Shown here piece by piece: positions 23,140 through 34,531 of a DNA stretch of 64,000 nucleotides; position 1 is the first letter of the stretch; the number at the start of each line of letters is the position of its first letter. The position numbers and the translations under genes were made by a program. A model generated the notes under the pieces. The model was not told the origin of the DNA. It did no database searches and saw only the letters and a program-made list of their open reading frames with translations. The stretch comes from Siphonodentalium dalli (lineage: Eukaryota; Mollusca; Scaphopoda; Gadilida; Siphonodentaliidae), in the NCBI GenBank assembly GCA_032622095.1, contig CP136062.1, forward strand, positions 38,748,918-38,812,917. The letters run 5' to 3'.

Positions 23140-23521
23140 CACACCTCCCGCACTGTCCCTGACTGGGATGCAGACCACGCCGTAAACACGACTGACCACG
23201 CTATTAACACGGCATGAACATGACTTCAACACGGATGACCACGGCGTGCACTCAGATGACCACGGCATGTACACGCCGTGTTCAGACCGTTTTTGAACAC
23301 GCTGGCCATTTTGCCGAAATTGATCACGCTAAGAACACGACTTCAACACGGATGACCACGGCGTGAACTCGGATGACCACGGCATGTACACGCCGTGTTT
23401 GAACACGCTGGTCATTTTTCTGAAGTTGACCACGCTAAGACCACGCGCGATTTTACCGTGTTTTTTCCGTGTTAAAATGTTGGCCACGCGTGGTTTTGAA
23501 AAAACCACGGGCTTTGTACTG
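23140..23521. repeat. Right subterminal array of ACACGG/CCACGG motifs
   Basis: Units such as GATGACCACGGCGTG and CTTCAACACG repeat. One ~115-bp segment (from GACTTCAACACGGATGACC to AACACGCTGG) occurs twice, near 23221 and 23339. It pairs with the left array of the 13983-23521 element. Confidence 0.8.
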
Positions 23522-23523
23522 TA

Positions 23524-24060
23524 TAGTTTTTGGCAGCCATTTGCAGGACTATTTTTGTATCGGTGTAAAGGACCCAAACAACATAAAACAACAAATATTA
23601 TTCAGCCCCGTTCTCAATAACCTGGCAGATATCAATACTCATTATACATGTATATTGATTCGTGCTTTCAGACATTATGTAGTTTCATGGTAATTTTTCC
23701 AAATAAAAATAGTTCTGAAAATGGCTGCGAAAAAAACTAACATATGCAACGAAAAAATGTTTTATTTATTTTCTCGCAGACAGTCATGACTTCAGATGGT
23801 AGACTGAGCGCATTCCCTGGTTGGGTTGATATTATGGATAATGCAGTCTGTTTTTTTTAAATATTTTCTGTCAAACCGTTTTATAAAGCACTATTTTTCA
23901 TACTTTGAACATATCTCTCACACTGTGATGGTAAAGAGTTGCTGCTATATAGTACTACAGCTTATACACTATTTATAAGGGATAATGATTTGTTGTCCTT
24001 CAAATTGATACATGTATAGCTAGAAATTGAGATTTTTTGAAAATTCAGATGGGGCGCCTT
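23524..24060. mobile_element. Right half of the split foldback element
   Basis: Bases 23745-24060 are the inverse of 13734-13975. The first ~220 bp here would be the foldback's internal loop. The TA at 23522-23523 is the assumed duplicated target. Confidence 0.7.
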
Positions 24061-24959
24061 CTAAAAGATAACTGTTATGTCTGGTGTTGAATTGTGCAGG
24101 CAGAAAGTCGCAGGATTAACGCCATGCAACAATCCGATAAATGAATGACATTTGTTCCAGTGTCAGAATATAACTTTCGAGGAGGTGTGGTTTAGTGTGA
24201 TGCTGTCCTCGTGACCACACACGGAATCTAAGCTATTTTTCTATCGGACACTTGATGACTGAATATCAGCCTAATTATTGTCAGGTCTACTTGGGGGGGG
24301 GGGGGTGAAGAAATAATAGTATTACGTTGAAAGACATTCCATTTTATTTTTTTTTAAACACAGCTTAGAAGAGAATTAATATGAATCGTACGTGACGCGT
24401 ATTGGAGCAACCACACATGATGTGCCTCAAATTTGCCTTTTTTCGGCGACATAAATTATAACGCTAAGACTAATTTGTCACATCATGCAGTGGTCACGAC
24501 GGAGACGACATGCCAACTTGACAAGACATGTCGTGCCTTGTAAAATATTGTCTGGATTCTCGTCATGACTTCTTCGTTTTTCGTTTTCATTAAGCGAACC
24601 AACAAAATTGGTCTAAATGAAATTAATAGACCTAAACCGCATGTGAATTCTTCGTAATCTGTGAAGTAGTATAGTTACTTTCATTTTTATCGCGATGCTT
24701 CATTTCCAATTCCGCGTTTTTTTTTTAAATCTGCACACTGTTGCTAACCGGAAGTCACGTAACACTTTCTCCAAAATCTATGCCCTCGATCTTGAATGGA
24801 TATAGATACAATATATGACGTCATTCACCTGCCTTAGGTATTTGCACCCTTGTTGGTTGCTATAACTACATAGAACCTAATTTGGAACCTAATCTCATTG
24901 AAATGGTCGAGATTGTTCCGTAGATCGACTGAACTAAACATACGAATTCTGAATCCCTT
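24061..24959. other. No recognisable gene or repeat
   Basis: Contains a run of 15 G near 24293 and ordinary AT-rich sequence. No coding signal is seen. Confidence 0.5.
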
Positions 24960-25378
24960 TAGGCTACGTTCATACGCTGGCAAGTTTGCACGGTATGTTC
25001 TTGCGGGCATTTCGTCATAGAAAACCACATGGTGCCAGAATATGAACGGAACCGTGCAGATAGCATGCACCTTTACCAAAGCGAAAGGCATGAAAAGTAA
25101 CATTTATCTAATTTATCTAATAGTAACAGTGCTATTGTAATTTGCCTTCAAATACCTGTATGATTTATTCTTGCGAGATATTGCATGATATTTACAGGCA
25201 AATTCCGGTAGCATCGTTACTAGTGGAACTACAGAGATGTTACTTCGCACGCAGTTAGCTGTGGCACAGATGCACTGTTTGTGCTTGTTCCGTTCATATT
25301 GTGGCAACATATCGTTTTCTATGAGAAAATGACTGCAAACCATACCGTGCAAACTTGCCATTGTATTAACGTACCCTT
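24960..25378. mobile_element. TIR element with ~93-bp inverted repeats
   Basis: The left arm AGGCTACGTTCATACGCTGG, through GGCAAGTTTGCACGGTATG, to TATGAACGGAAC is mirrored on the right. There the inverse reads AAGGGTACGTTAATAC, then GGCAAGTTTGCACGGTATG. A fragment of the same family (ACACACTGGCAAGTTTG) precedes the element at 34746. The ORFs on both strands lie inside the arms. Confidence 0.75.
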
Positions 25379-26162
25379 AAAGTACCGTGCACCCTTCCAT
25401 ATATGTTGGTTAGTTGGCTGACAGAAGGTTATGTGAATTTAAAATAGACAACACACTGATCCCCAAAGGGCTATCCGGGAAAAGATGAGACATTGAGAGC
25501 GGTTATTGAAATGTTCTCATTCATTGAAACGACTTGCTTCTATTCGCCACATGTTCAAAACACTATTGTACACAAACACGTAACGCCTGGTCCGAATTGA
25601 CCAATCATAAACATTAACATAATTACAATATATGACAAATGAAATAAATAAACTCACAAAACACAACGAATATTGCACTAAAACATGTTGATAGGCCGTA
25701 TGCATGTTTTGCTATCGTATGTATACACTGCCGACAATATATAGAGAGCGGTTGAAAATCGCAAATCGCGAAATACCGATCTGGCGAAATTTGGTAACAG
25801 ATTTAGACAAAATCAGATGTCATTTCAGACTTATCAGAACTAAATAACATAATAAATATAATAGTCGTAATGTTGAAATGCACGAAAAATCAAATTAATA
25901 AACCGACATTGGCAAACATGCGCACTCGTATTGTTATGACGTACGCAATCAACCTGGTAGAAATGTGACTTGAAATTGTTTTAATGAGCGGGAATTGTAA
26001 TTGGAAATGTTGGGGGGGGGGGGCCCGAAACGTGCAAGTGGCCCTGAAGATACATATCCCCGATCTCTTTCTATAACGAATGCGAGCTCAACGCTGAGCA
26101 GTCCCCTGCACAGGACTTGCCGCTGCCCGTACTTACATGTCACATTTAGTTGAGACATTCGT
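25379..26162. other. No recognisable gene or repeat
   Basis: A run of 10 or more G near 26013 is the only notable sequence. Short minus-strand ORFs have no recognisable motifs. Confidence 0.5.
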
Positions 26163-26975
26163 AGGTTACAACTCATTCTGCATCATTCTGAGAAACTGAA
26201 CTGTCCATATTCATTTGAAAATTATCTAGATCAAGCCAGGATGAATTGTAACTGACAAAACACTTCAATAAAAATGCTGGATTTAATTAAGAAAATACAC
26301 AAGCCGGCAGCGTTCAGACATAGCGTAGCGAGGGGACTGAACTATGTTTTGCAGCTTGTAACGAAGGTTCTCCATTAGAGGTTACGTGGATTGCGTACCG
26401 TTTATGAAGTTCGCAACGGGTGTTTATCGGAAATCGCAATTTCATCCATGTGCAGACACAACTTATTAGTTATTTGCTATACACCCTTAAAGCGACATAT
26501 AACATTCAAGCCTCAAATTAAAACCCACTGATTTCACGCACTCGTCGTGCGTCATAGATTAGTAATGTTCGTGTAACGTGTGATACTAAGGAAATGCACT
26601 CAGCGGTCAAAGTCACATGATTTCTCGGCGCGAAAAACACGCGTTTATTACGGCGCAAGGAAAAGTAGCAGTTGTAAATAATAGTTGGTGGTAAGGGCAA
26701 GCTGCGACCACCCGTACGCTTAATTCACTTCCATCAAAATAAAATTCCTCCGAGACAAATCCCATTATCACCCTGTTTACATAGCGTTGGTCGCGTCGGC
26801 TTTTCGATTAATAGCATATTTGATCAATCTTCTTTGTTAAACGTTTCGTAAGATACAGGTTTCGTAAAATATTGGATTTAAATAAACTTCTAAACGGAAT
26901 TGCCGTGTACGTGATAGACGAACCGGTCATGTAAGCCAGGTGAATTGTAATGGCACAATAAGTTAAAAGTTTGTG
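26163..26975 (+). repeat. ~800-bp dispersed repeat pair, copy 1
   Basis: Collinear with 41775-42580 with roughly one difference per 15-20 bases by eye and a few indels. It runs from ACAACTCATTCTGCAT to GAATTGTAATGG. It contains GTGCGACCACCCGTACGCTT-like and GTTCAGACATAGCGTAGCGA segments. No ORF is conserved between the copies. Confidence 0.8.
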
Positions 26976-27081
26976 TGGCTGCACATGGCTACTGAAATAT
27001 GTAGATTGTGTAGCTACATGAACTATACATGTATATAGACGAATGCAAAATTGATGCAACACTGTCGACGTTTTTCACTTT

Positions 27082-27509
27082 AAGGACCAATTAACTCTCG
27101 AATGCCCAGATCGCATAATACACAACATATTCCATTTTATATACCACTTGAAAGAAGAACCAAAGATTTTCATTCCACCAAAATACGGAACAGCTTTGGC
27201 CCAGGAGAGTCAATCAAGCGATGGAGATTCTCAGATTCACCCCCAAGACTAGCCCGGTTATTTACCCCAGAATGCATCATAATTAATAACAAAGAGCGTT
27301 ATCTTCCAGTGGAAATAATAAACTGGCAGTACAGACCAGATCGAAATTAACCACTGAACATACGTCGGTACCTTGACAGAAACATGCTCCGTTTATCCGA
27401 CTTGATAAGTTGATAATACAATGTAGGAGCATCCTCTTTCAAATGATGTCACATTTGGAACATGCTGTGTATAATGTGATCTCGCGATTCGAACCTTAAG
27501 TGGGCCTTT
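27082..27509. mobile_element. TIR element, family T1-related
   Basis: The left end is AAGGACCAATTAACTCTCGA and the right end (inverse) is AAAGGCCCACTTAAGGTTCG. The element is 428 bp. The ATAAGTTGATAATACAATGT region matches T1 at about 1508 and 37175. The ORF inside is not recognised. Confidence 0.65.
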
Positions 27510-27639
27510 CATTATAAGAAGCGAACGAGATATACCCACGCTTGGCGTTCGCCGATATGTTTGAAACTTTCGCGGTAATCAATGCTTGTCAATCACAAAC
27601 ATATGAACAGTGAGAGTTTTGTCTCATTATCCTCTCTAT

Positions 27640-28140
27640 TACCTTACTCGTATTTAAATTATCGCAGTTCTATTTTTCTCGGGAATTTAAAACTGAGCGA
27701 AAAATAGTACGACTCCCAAGTTTTGTCTAGGCCAGTCCACAGGAAATACAAGAGGGCCATGTTGCTGAATTTACCTATATAATGAACGGATGAATAGACA
27801 ATGAATATACATTGTACTTGTATTCATAAATTTACATTCGACCAACCGCTATCAAGACCATTGCTCACAATGCAAAGAGGCAAACCATGACAACTTAGTC
27901 TGCACGATGAAAATCCACCGCGAATGTGTTTAATATACAGGTACACATATACTAGCTACCGCAATGACCAAGACCCGAAACTTTCGTCAACTTAAAAGAT
28001 ATACGAAAATATCACGAAAATATTACGAAAACATTTTTGTCAGTTTTGAATTCGCGCAGCTAGGTGCGCGAATTTAAAGTGCGCGAATTCAAAACTGAGC
28101 AAAAAATAGTACTGCGCGAATTTAAATACGAGTAAGGTAG
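27640..28140. mobile_element. TIR element with TACCTTACTCGTATTT ends
   Basis: The left arm TACCTTACTCGTATTTAAAT, then AAAACTGAGCGAAAAATAGT, is mirrored by the right arm ending AAATACGAGTAAGGTAG. The right arm has an extra internal mirror around GCGCGAATTTAAAGTGCGCG. The element is about 500 bp and non-coding. Confidence 0.75.
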
Positions 28141-29085
28141 CCAACGATTTAACAGGTATCAAGATTCACGTCGCGACATTAGTTAAAATATAGCTTACTT
28201 TTTTTTTTTTTGGATTCGCGCTTGTCGCCGCATATTTGATGTTTCCTATGGACCTTGAATGACCTAAACCAGTTCTCCAAAACCGGAACGTCAGAGTCCG
28301 TAACAGTTTTCTGTTAACCATGGGTAGCATTAACTGTACTCAATCAGATTCGATGGTCCACATATCATCATATTTCAACAACAATATTTTTTTTAAATGC
28401 CGCTTCAGTTATCAAAATGGATTAATTTCCCAAAGCGGCCTGCATTACGAGTTGTTTGACGTCAATACATCGATGGCGATACCACATTTTTGGTCTGTTC
28501 TGGCAATTTCCAATTATAGATACAACCGCTATGTGTAGCTATTTTATCTACCATTTCCTACGAAATTCCCCGATACAATTGGCGATAACGAATTGGCGAT
28601 AAAAGCATCCGTATCGTTACTGCAGTTGCGATACAAGGCGCTCGTGACGTCGTTGCATGGTTCAAAATCATGAATGAACTGACGTCATATCAATCGCGTG
28701 AAAAATCAAAACGACATTCCAACGTATATTCTTGCGTCTATAAACAAATAGTTCCAAGGATTTAACATTATTTGCTTGCATACCAGGCATCCATCATGGG
28801 TATTATGGTATAACATATCACAAAGTAACTAATATGTATTTGTTCAGAATTTATTATAAGTGTAAGAGATGTTGTCCATTGAATACAATTTCCGTTAGGC
28901 ATATGCGCGTGAACTTGCAGGTTGTGAGAATGTAGTAAAGCGAGCTAATCGCGTGGCACAGATACCTTTGCAGGTTGGGAGAATTTACTCAAGAAAGCTA
29001 ATCGTCGGACGCAAATTAAACAGTTTTGGCATTTAAGAAACTCCTAGAATGTAATTTGTGCGGTGGATTCTGTCACACCAATGGT
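28141..29085. other. No recognisable gene or repeat
   Basis: No convincing coding region. The ORF at 28320-28538 has no identifiable motif. Confidence 0.45.
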
Positions 29086-29270
29086 AGATAAATGTGTTAT
29101 ATGCACAATGCGTTTGTAACGATTCATGTATCGCGACTCGGCTAGTTTTCGTGGCCATATAGCGACTTGGCGACCAATGTCGCCTCCTCGATATATGGCC
29201 ACGGAAACTAGCCTTGTCGCGATACATGAATCGATACAAACACATTGTGTATATAACACACATGTATCTA
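29086..29270. repeat. 185-bp near-perfect hairpin
   Basis: Arms of about 85 bp (landmarks AACGATTCATGTATCGCGAC and GGCTAGTTTTCGTGGCCATA) pair around a short loop near 29177. The opposing ORFs at 29033-29302 and 29126-29344 are simply the two strands of this inverted repeat. Confidence 0.8.
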
Positions 29271-29497
29271 CATTTGACTTTCGTAACACAATATTTTACC
29301 AATTTGCATTGTATGCAAGCATTACCGTGAGCTGTTGCAACTAAGGTTGAGGTGTATTGTGTTGTTATAATTTATGAACTCACTTCCGATGACATTTCGG
29401 TTGCACCAGCTTGCGGAATATCAGAAGCACAGATAAGCACGTGCATCTGCATGTTTAGATATTGGTTTTGCATATGTGATATGGGTCTCGGACCCAT

Positions 29498-30009
29498 TGG
29501 CTGTGGACACACGTACCACAGTAGCGATGGCATAGTAGATGTGACAATTAATTATGGTAGAGTTCGGTGACAATTGGTCAACATAATTTATATGCCATAG
29601 GGAGTCGTGTCGCGCGCCGCATATTCTCAGTGAGTCGACTGACCAATTAACCCATTGAGTTTCACCAAGGTTGATCTCTACTCATTACGTTTAGCCACAT
29701 TGTATTCTCTACGACACATAAAATTGCACGACCGATCGTCCAGAATTGTCTTTGTGTGTTGGCATTAAAAATATAACATTGCGTATTGAGTAACGATCAA
29801 CAGCGACAAGACATTCGGTTTTATAAATCATTGAGATGTCGATCTCGACGTTGATAGAGCCTGGAAAAGACTCATTGTGTGAATGTGCGGCGGGCGACAT
29901 GTCTCGCTATGGCACAGGAATATGACGACCAATTGTCGCCAAAATTGCATGATAATTATTTGTCACACCTACTATGCCATCGCTACTGTGATACGCGTGT
30001 CCGCAGCCA
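29498..30009. mobile_element. TIR element M2, full copy
   Basis: TIRs of about 100 bp run from TGGCTGTGGACACACGTACC with CAGTAGCGATGGCATAGTAG, and are mirrored at the right end. The flanking sequence is collinear with 41641-41770, which lacks the element. That gives an empty-site comparison. A truncated copy is at 17799-18372. Confidence 0.85.
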
Positions 30010-30095
30010 TTCATATATGATCTAATCTTCTATTTAGGTACAGTTGACAGGAAACAGTAACAGTATTGGAATATGTTGTTAATTATACTGTACAT

Positions 30096-30540
30096 GGTTC
30101 GCGCTTCCACTTGCCAAATTTGGCAAAAATAATTCACATTTGGCCAAAAATATTTTCATTTGGCAAAAAATATTTTTAATTCATATTAAGATCAGTTAAT
30201 CATATAGCATTATTTCTGATGGTGGGCGGGATTACTAATCATCCTGTGATGTGCCCTTCTGATTGAGATACCTTTCTACCATTGTATTGTTCGGTGATTG
30301 GATTATTGTTGTATGATAAACCACAATATAGACGCGAGTATAATTAATTATTAACTAACTACTTTTCTATGGATAACAAAAGTCGTTCAAACCGCGAGTG
30401 TCGAAACATAAGAATGAAGGTTGCAGAAAATGATACTATCGGGGATAGCAATTGGAAATTGCTAAAATAATTTGGCAACAAATATTGTCATTTGGCAAAT
30501 TATTTGGCAAAAGTCAATTTCGGTCCAGCGTGGACCCTGA
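30096..30540. mobile_element. ~445-bp insertion rich in TTTGGCAAAA words
   Basis: This segment is absent from the otherwise collinear sequence at about 41740. The flanks TTATACTGTACATGG and TTATACATGGACATGG look like a duplicated target. The ends GGTTCGCGCTTCC and (inverse) GGTCCACGCTGGACC are only partly alike. Both sides carry ATTTGGCAAA-type words. Confidence 0.6.
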
Positions 30541-31013
30541 TTATACATGGACATGGCAAACAATATTAATTTACTAAGAGTATAATCAAATAATGTTCTT
30601 GTATATTTAAATGATTGTTTGTTGGATTGGGTTATCTCTCTTCAACCATATTCATCCGTCATCAATAGCCATATGTATCTACAATAGCTACATATATGGC
30701 TACTGTAGCTATAATTGGGAATTGCCAGATCTGCATGGTCGTATGGGACAGGGATCTTCAAGTGCATGTAGTGAACCATATATGGGGGCGAATAAATTCC
30801 GTTATAGGAGAGTAATGGAGCAGATATCCGACGTAAACCGGCGTCTGTAACAACCGATATCACAAGCTCGTTTATGTCCAAGGAGTCGAGGATGTGGTAG
30901 AGCAATAAGAGGGGTGGCTTAACCAGGAATGAGTCTACAACCGGCCAAGTAGGCGGGAGCCAGTGCAATGTCTCTACCCCGTCACCACAGTGTCTCCACC
31001 CCCGTCATCATAA
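30541..31013. other. No recognisable gene
   Basis: Unassigned sequence. The minus-strand ORF at 30642-30968 (108 codons) has no recognisable motif and no splice context that I trust. Confidence 0.4.
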
Positions 31014-31533
31014 CCACCCCTGGTCAAGTGGTCCTGCTAATGCGGTGGAGTCCTGCTGCTGAATTTCTATGATTGTGTTAGGGCAAACTGATGCTGTTCA
31101 TAAAAAGTACCGTTTTTGTTTTATATTTGTTTATAACGTCCTATTCGCGGTGTTCAATAATCTGAACATATCGAGGAAAACCCCTAATGAGTATCAAACC
31201 CCTAATGAGTAGCAAACCCCTAATGAGTAGCAAACCCCTAATGAGTATCAAACCCCTAATGAGTATCAAACAGTCAAACACATATTTATTGAGAAATATA
31301 TATTTCTAATATCGGTTGTATTAGTTGTTGAAAATCGATTATAACTAGGATTGTTATTCACGTCGTTAAAGAAACCCCAGCGCAGGCATTATTATATTTT
31401 TCAAAAAATATATGTTCTCGAATGTTTCGAACTTTAGAACAAACACTACGGTGCTCTTTCGTAACGGCATCATAGAAATTCAGCAGGACCACCAGTATCA
31501 TAGCATATTAACAGGACCACTTGACCGTGGTGG
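31014..31533. mobile_element. CCACCC-ended TIR element T3, copy 2
   Basis: The left end CCACCCCTGGTCAAGTGGTC is mirrored at the right (GGACCACTTGACCGTGGTGG). It is collinear with 12338-12823. It additionally holds the 19-bp tandem array at 31177-31271. Confidence 0.8.
31177..31271 (+). repeat. 19-bp minisatellite, five units
   Basis: CCCCTAATGAGTATCAAA-type units repeat five times with only one variable dinucleotide (AGTATC versus AGTAGC). The array is absent from the T3 copy at 12338, so it arose after that copy separated. Confidence 0.85.
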
Positions 31534-31600
31534 TATCTGGATCAGTGAGCGATTATGGCTGCGCCGTTGACGAGAGTATGAAATTTGGTGTTTTATGTTA

Positions 31601-31788
31601 CAGTAATGCCCTAAATAATTATGGGTAACTTTTCAGGGTTTAGTCGGAAATATGGCTTGTTGCCATTCATCGGAAAGCTCTCAGTGAGCTTTCCGGTGAA
31701 TGGCAACAAGCCATATTTCCGACTAAATCCTGAAAAGTTACCAATAATTATGCTGTGGTTAAGGAGTCAATTATTTAGGGCATTACTG
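31601..31788. mobile_element. 188-bp palindromic MITE flanked by TA
   Basis: CAGTAATGCCCTAAATAATT at the left is mirrored at the right, and TA flanks both ends. The centre is a continuous inverted repeat around GAAAGCTCTCAGTGAGCTTTC. A ~24-bp piece present in the right arm is missing from the left. A half copy lies at 62723-62824. CAGT plus TA suggests mobilisation by a Tc1/mariner-like transposase. Confidence 0.8.
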
Positions 31789-32115
31789 TATTACGTTTCG
31801 AAGCATCACGATGTCACCATGACATCCATAAGTCTTTTTTCTGAATCATCATTGTGCTGTCGCCTGAACAGTGAACACTCGACTGACTGAAGGTTATGGC
31901 CCGTCATATGTAATATTCTCGACCAAATCTTTGACAAAGACAGCTTCTGGTATTCCAAGAAAGTCGCTACATCTTTAGTATTCGTAGTAATCCATTTCTT
32001 CATCGTCTGATGTTGGGTTGCTCTTCGACGTTTGGTTATATGTAACGTACTGTACAGGGCATTGGTCATGCATGATCAGCGACTGAAAGAGGATTAAGAT
32101 AATAATTATTATAAT
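31789..32115. other. No recognisable gene or repeat
   Basis: The minus-strand ORF at 31806-32069 shows no identifiable domain. Confidence 0.45.
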
Positions 32116-32554
32116 GTGACCCGCCATATCAAATCCAGTCGTTAGTCGGGATTTTTTTACCCTGTGTCAGTGCATTCTCTTATATATGCGAGTCGACCAT
32201 AGGTCGCCTCGCATATATAAGAGAATGCATTGGCCTAACAATGTTTTACAATTTTAATAATTTTTTCTTGTATTCTTTAACAATTTTATAATTTCACCCA
32301 TAGAGAGCCCCAGACAAACATGAGCAGACGACACTCTTCTATATGCTTCTACATGTGTGGGGCTCCCTGCAGGGTAATGGATGTTTTTTTTATTTTATTT
32401 CCTAAAAATTGTAAGAAACATTTATTTAAAAAAAATGATAAAAAATTGTCAGGCCAATGCATTCTCCTATAGTCGACTCGCATATATAAGAGAAGGCACT
32501 GCCACAGGGTAAAAAAAATCCCGACTTACGACTGGATTTGATATGGCGGGTCAC
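32116..32554. mobile_element. GTGACCC-family element with twin palindromes, copy 1
   Basis: The outer TIR GTGACCCGCCATATC continues through GTCGGGATTTTTTTACCC and is mirrored at the right. Flanking TTATAAT occurs on both sides (7 bp). Palindromic modules lie at 32166-32234 and 32453-32503; the second lacks part of its centre. Between them is GCCCCAGACAAACATGAGC...GGGGCTCCCTGCAGGG, shared with 60830-60905. Confidence 0.85.
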
Positions 32555-32817
32555 TTATAATCCTAAGTTTCTTTCCCTGGCCCTATGTTAAAATCTAACG
32601 GACAAAATAAAGATATCTAACAATGTTCAACGTCACAACGTCTTTGTCCAATGAAACGGCGCGTAGTAAAATAAATTGAAAATCAAAAACAATCTTCACC
32701 TGTTTCTTTCAGTTGTGTTTCCTCGAGCTTTCGTTAGGTGATGTGGAAGTCAGACGGTTTCCCCACTACCAAAGAAGGTGAATTTGAACTTTATGTGGTG
32801 GAAAATGATGTTGTTAT

Positions 32818-33125
32818 GAGGGCCATAAAGTGGCAATATTTAAATGGGGAATTCAGTGTTAATGTTTTTTAGAAAAGATTGATCAAAGCGCAGGTGACCA
32901 TATCATACATTTTTGGAAAGTTTGTTTATAATATTTCCATCAAATGTCACACAAATAAACATAAAATGAAAAATCTGCTTTGCGTTGTCACTAGATATAT
33001 GCTCAAACATTCCAACAAGACATTAAGAATTATTCTACGGTTTGTAAATATTGAGTAATCTTGTCTTGAAAATTAACAGTGAATTCCCATTTAAATGTTG
33101 TCATTTTACCTCCCTCCTAACACCA
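32818..33125. repeat. Foldback element, ~300 bp
   Basis: ATTTAAATGGGGAATTCAGTGTTAA near the left (quoted in part as AATGGGGAATTCAGTG) is mirrored near 33072-33110. The loop between has no coding capacity. It lies downstream of the VMAT stop and may overlap the end of its transcript. Confidence 0.6.
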
Positions 33126-33210
33126 GGTGAGCCACACACAATACAGTGAAGATCGTACCTCAATTCTCGGAATTTTGATTTGGAATGTTATTCCGTGCAG
33201 AACTTAGGAC

Positions 33211-33222
33211 AAAGTTTATTAA
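33211..33222 (-). terminator. Candidate polyadenylation signal for VMAT
   Basis: On the minus strand this reads TTAATAAACTTT, an AATAAA hexamer about 415 bases past the VMAT stop. It is the nearest canonical hexamer I noticed. Use is inferred. Confidence 0.3.
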
Positions 33223-33635
33223 TGCGGAATTTCGAACCGAGAAAGGGGAATGTTCTGAATCCATACTTGTCAGCGATTAGTTTTAATGGGACCAACTATT
33301 TGAGGAAAATTGGAGCAAAATAGATCTTTGTTATTTTATCTGGTCATGCGTCAAACAGTTATAGAATGGTTTCACGATATCCCACACTGATTGCTCGATA
33401 ACAAAAATTGACATCAATAATTATCCTACATGACGATTCTTTTAGCTCATAAATGAAAAAAAAACAATGCCGTGATATCAGTTAAACATATGCACATATC
33501 CATACATGTATGCACAATATATTATCTCTCTTGTTCTGTAAATAATTCCCCAATATATGTATATAATCAATTAATTGATGTGGAGGAATGAAGAGTCTCT
33601 CTCAGCGTCGAAGGGGCCTGCGCACATTCAGATTG

Positions 33636-33768
33636 TTAGACATTGCGGTCTCCCCTTTGTACACATTCCGCACACATTGATCGTTCAATCACTTTTCCCG
33701 GTGGATCCTTTAAGAAGTACATCAGGGGTGCATATGCCAAGTTAATAATTGCTATTATCCACAACATC
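33636..33768 (-). CDS. VMAT (SLC18A-type) terminal exon
   Basis: This is the last coding exon of a vesicular monoamine transporter, a proton antiporter that loads biogenic amines into synaptic vesicles. The acceptor is a pyrimidine-containing TTCGATTTCAG before the G at 33768. The first base completes a Trp codon begun in the previous exon (TG|G). It encodes MLWIIAIINLAYAPLMYFL, which matches TM12 of VMATs (family pattern: ...NxxYAPLxxFLRxPP), then KDPPGKVIER, and ends at TAA (33636-33638). The tail after the membrane segment is about 24 residues, with a CAEC motif. It lacks the acidic end known from mammalian VMAT2. The related acetylcholine transporter fits less well. Confidence 0.85.
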
Positions 33769-34531
33769 CTGAAATCGAACATCAGTATTAAAGATTAAGG
33801 GTCAGATGAACGTTTGGCCAAAATTTCCTGGTATTTCTAAATGGATTTTCTCAAAGTATATCAGGAATTTATTTGTGAAATTTGGTAACAGCGATTATTG
33901 TGATACAATATTTAAGAACCATCGAACAAATGGTTATTATAATCTCATTTACTTCACTTTTATGGCATGGACAATATTTTAAATTTCACTGTTTTCATTT
34001 TACTTCCGTAAATTATATTTGTTTCAAAATTGCAGATCATATGTCCATGATATCATATCTGAAGATCATGAAAGGAGACTTAATTTGTCTTGATTCATGA
34101 AATTTTATGATTATTTTCACTTAGAAAGACAACTACCCACAAATAATTTTTTCTATTTGAGAATTTTCATGTCATTCTTGTTGTTCAATGAAAAATTGGG
34201 CTGAGATGAGTTCTGTGTCATGGCTTCATAACCATGTTAAAGCTGACCACCATATCTCTTAACATTGTGGCCTAATGTATGTTGATTGCTCCCTGCTTGA
34301 GTGGACCACACTGCATATCAACAGTTGTTTCATTGGGCTGGAATATTTCTGACTGCTTTATTCTGTATTCTAGTATATGGGGTATTGCATTATATTATGC
34401 AATTAAATATCTAACTCCACATTATGATACAAATGAAGCCTCCTCTCATAGAGACAAGACAATAAGCTGTTTGATGATTGGAGTTTTGTGTGAAATTATT
34501 AATTACACTTGCAGTTATTGATACCTAAAGG
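33769..34531. other. VMAT intron, no recognised element
   Basis: First part of the last VMAT intron. The ORFs at 33882-34100 and 34279-34521 have no recognisable motifs. Confidence 0.5.

Larger units (their letters stand above)
13983..23521. mobile_element. ~9.5-kb TA-flanked TIR element (non-autonomous)
   Basis: The ends are CAGTACAAGGCCCGTGG at 13983 and the inverse of CAGTACAAAGCCCGTGG at 23521. Each is directly flanked by TA. CAGT termini with a TA duplication resemble the Tc1/mariner superfamily. The two halves of one foldback element flank it, which supports a single insertion rather than two unrelated ends. No ORF over about 110 codons and no transposase motif is visible. The interior contains several other repeats, a duplicated 1.1-kb block and tandem repeats. 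It may have grown by later insertions or by capture. Confidence 0.6.

Noticed and set aside
31177-31271. Five evenly spaced 19-bp repeats as a CRISPR-like array
   Set aside because: There are no spacers, the units are contiguous, and the context is a eukaryotic MITE.
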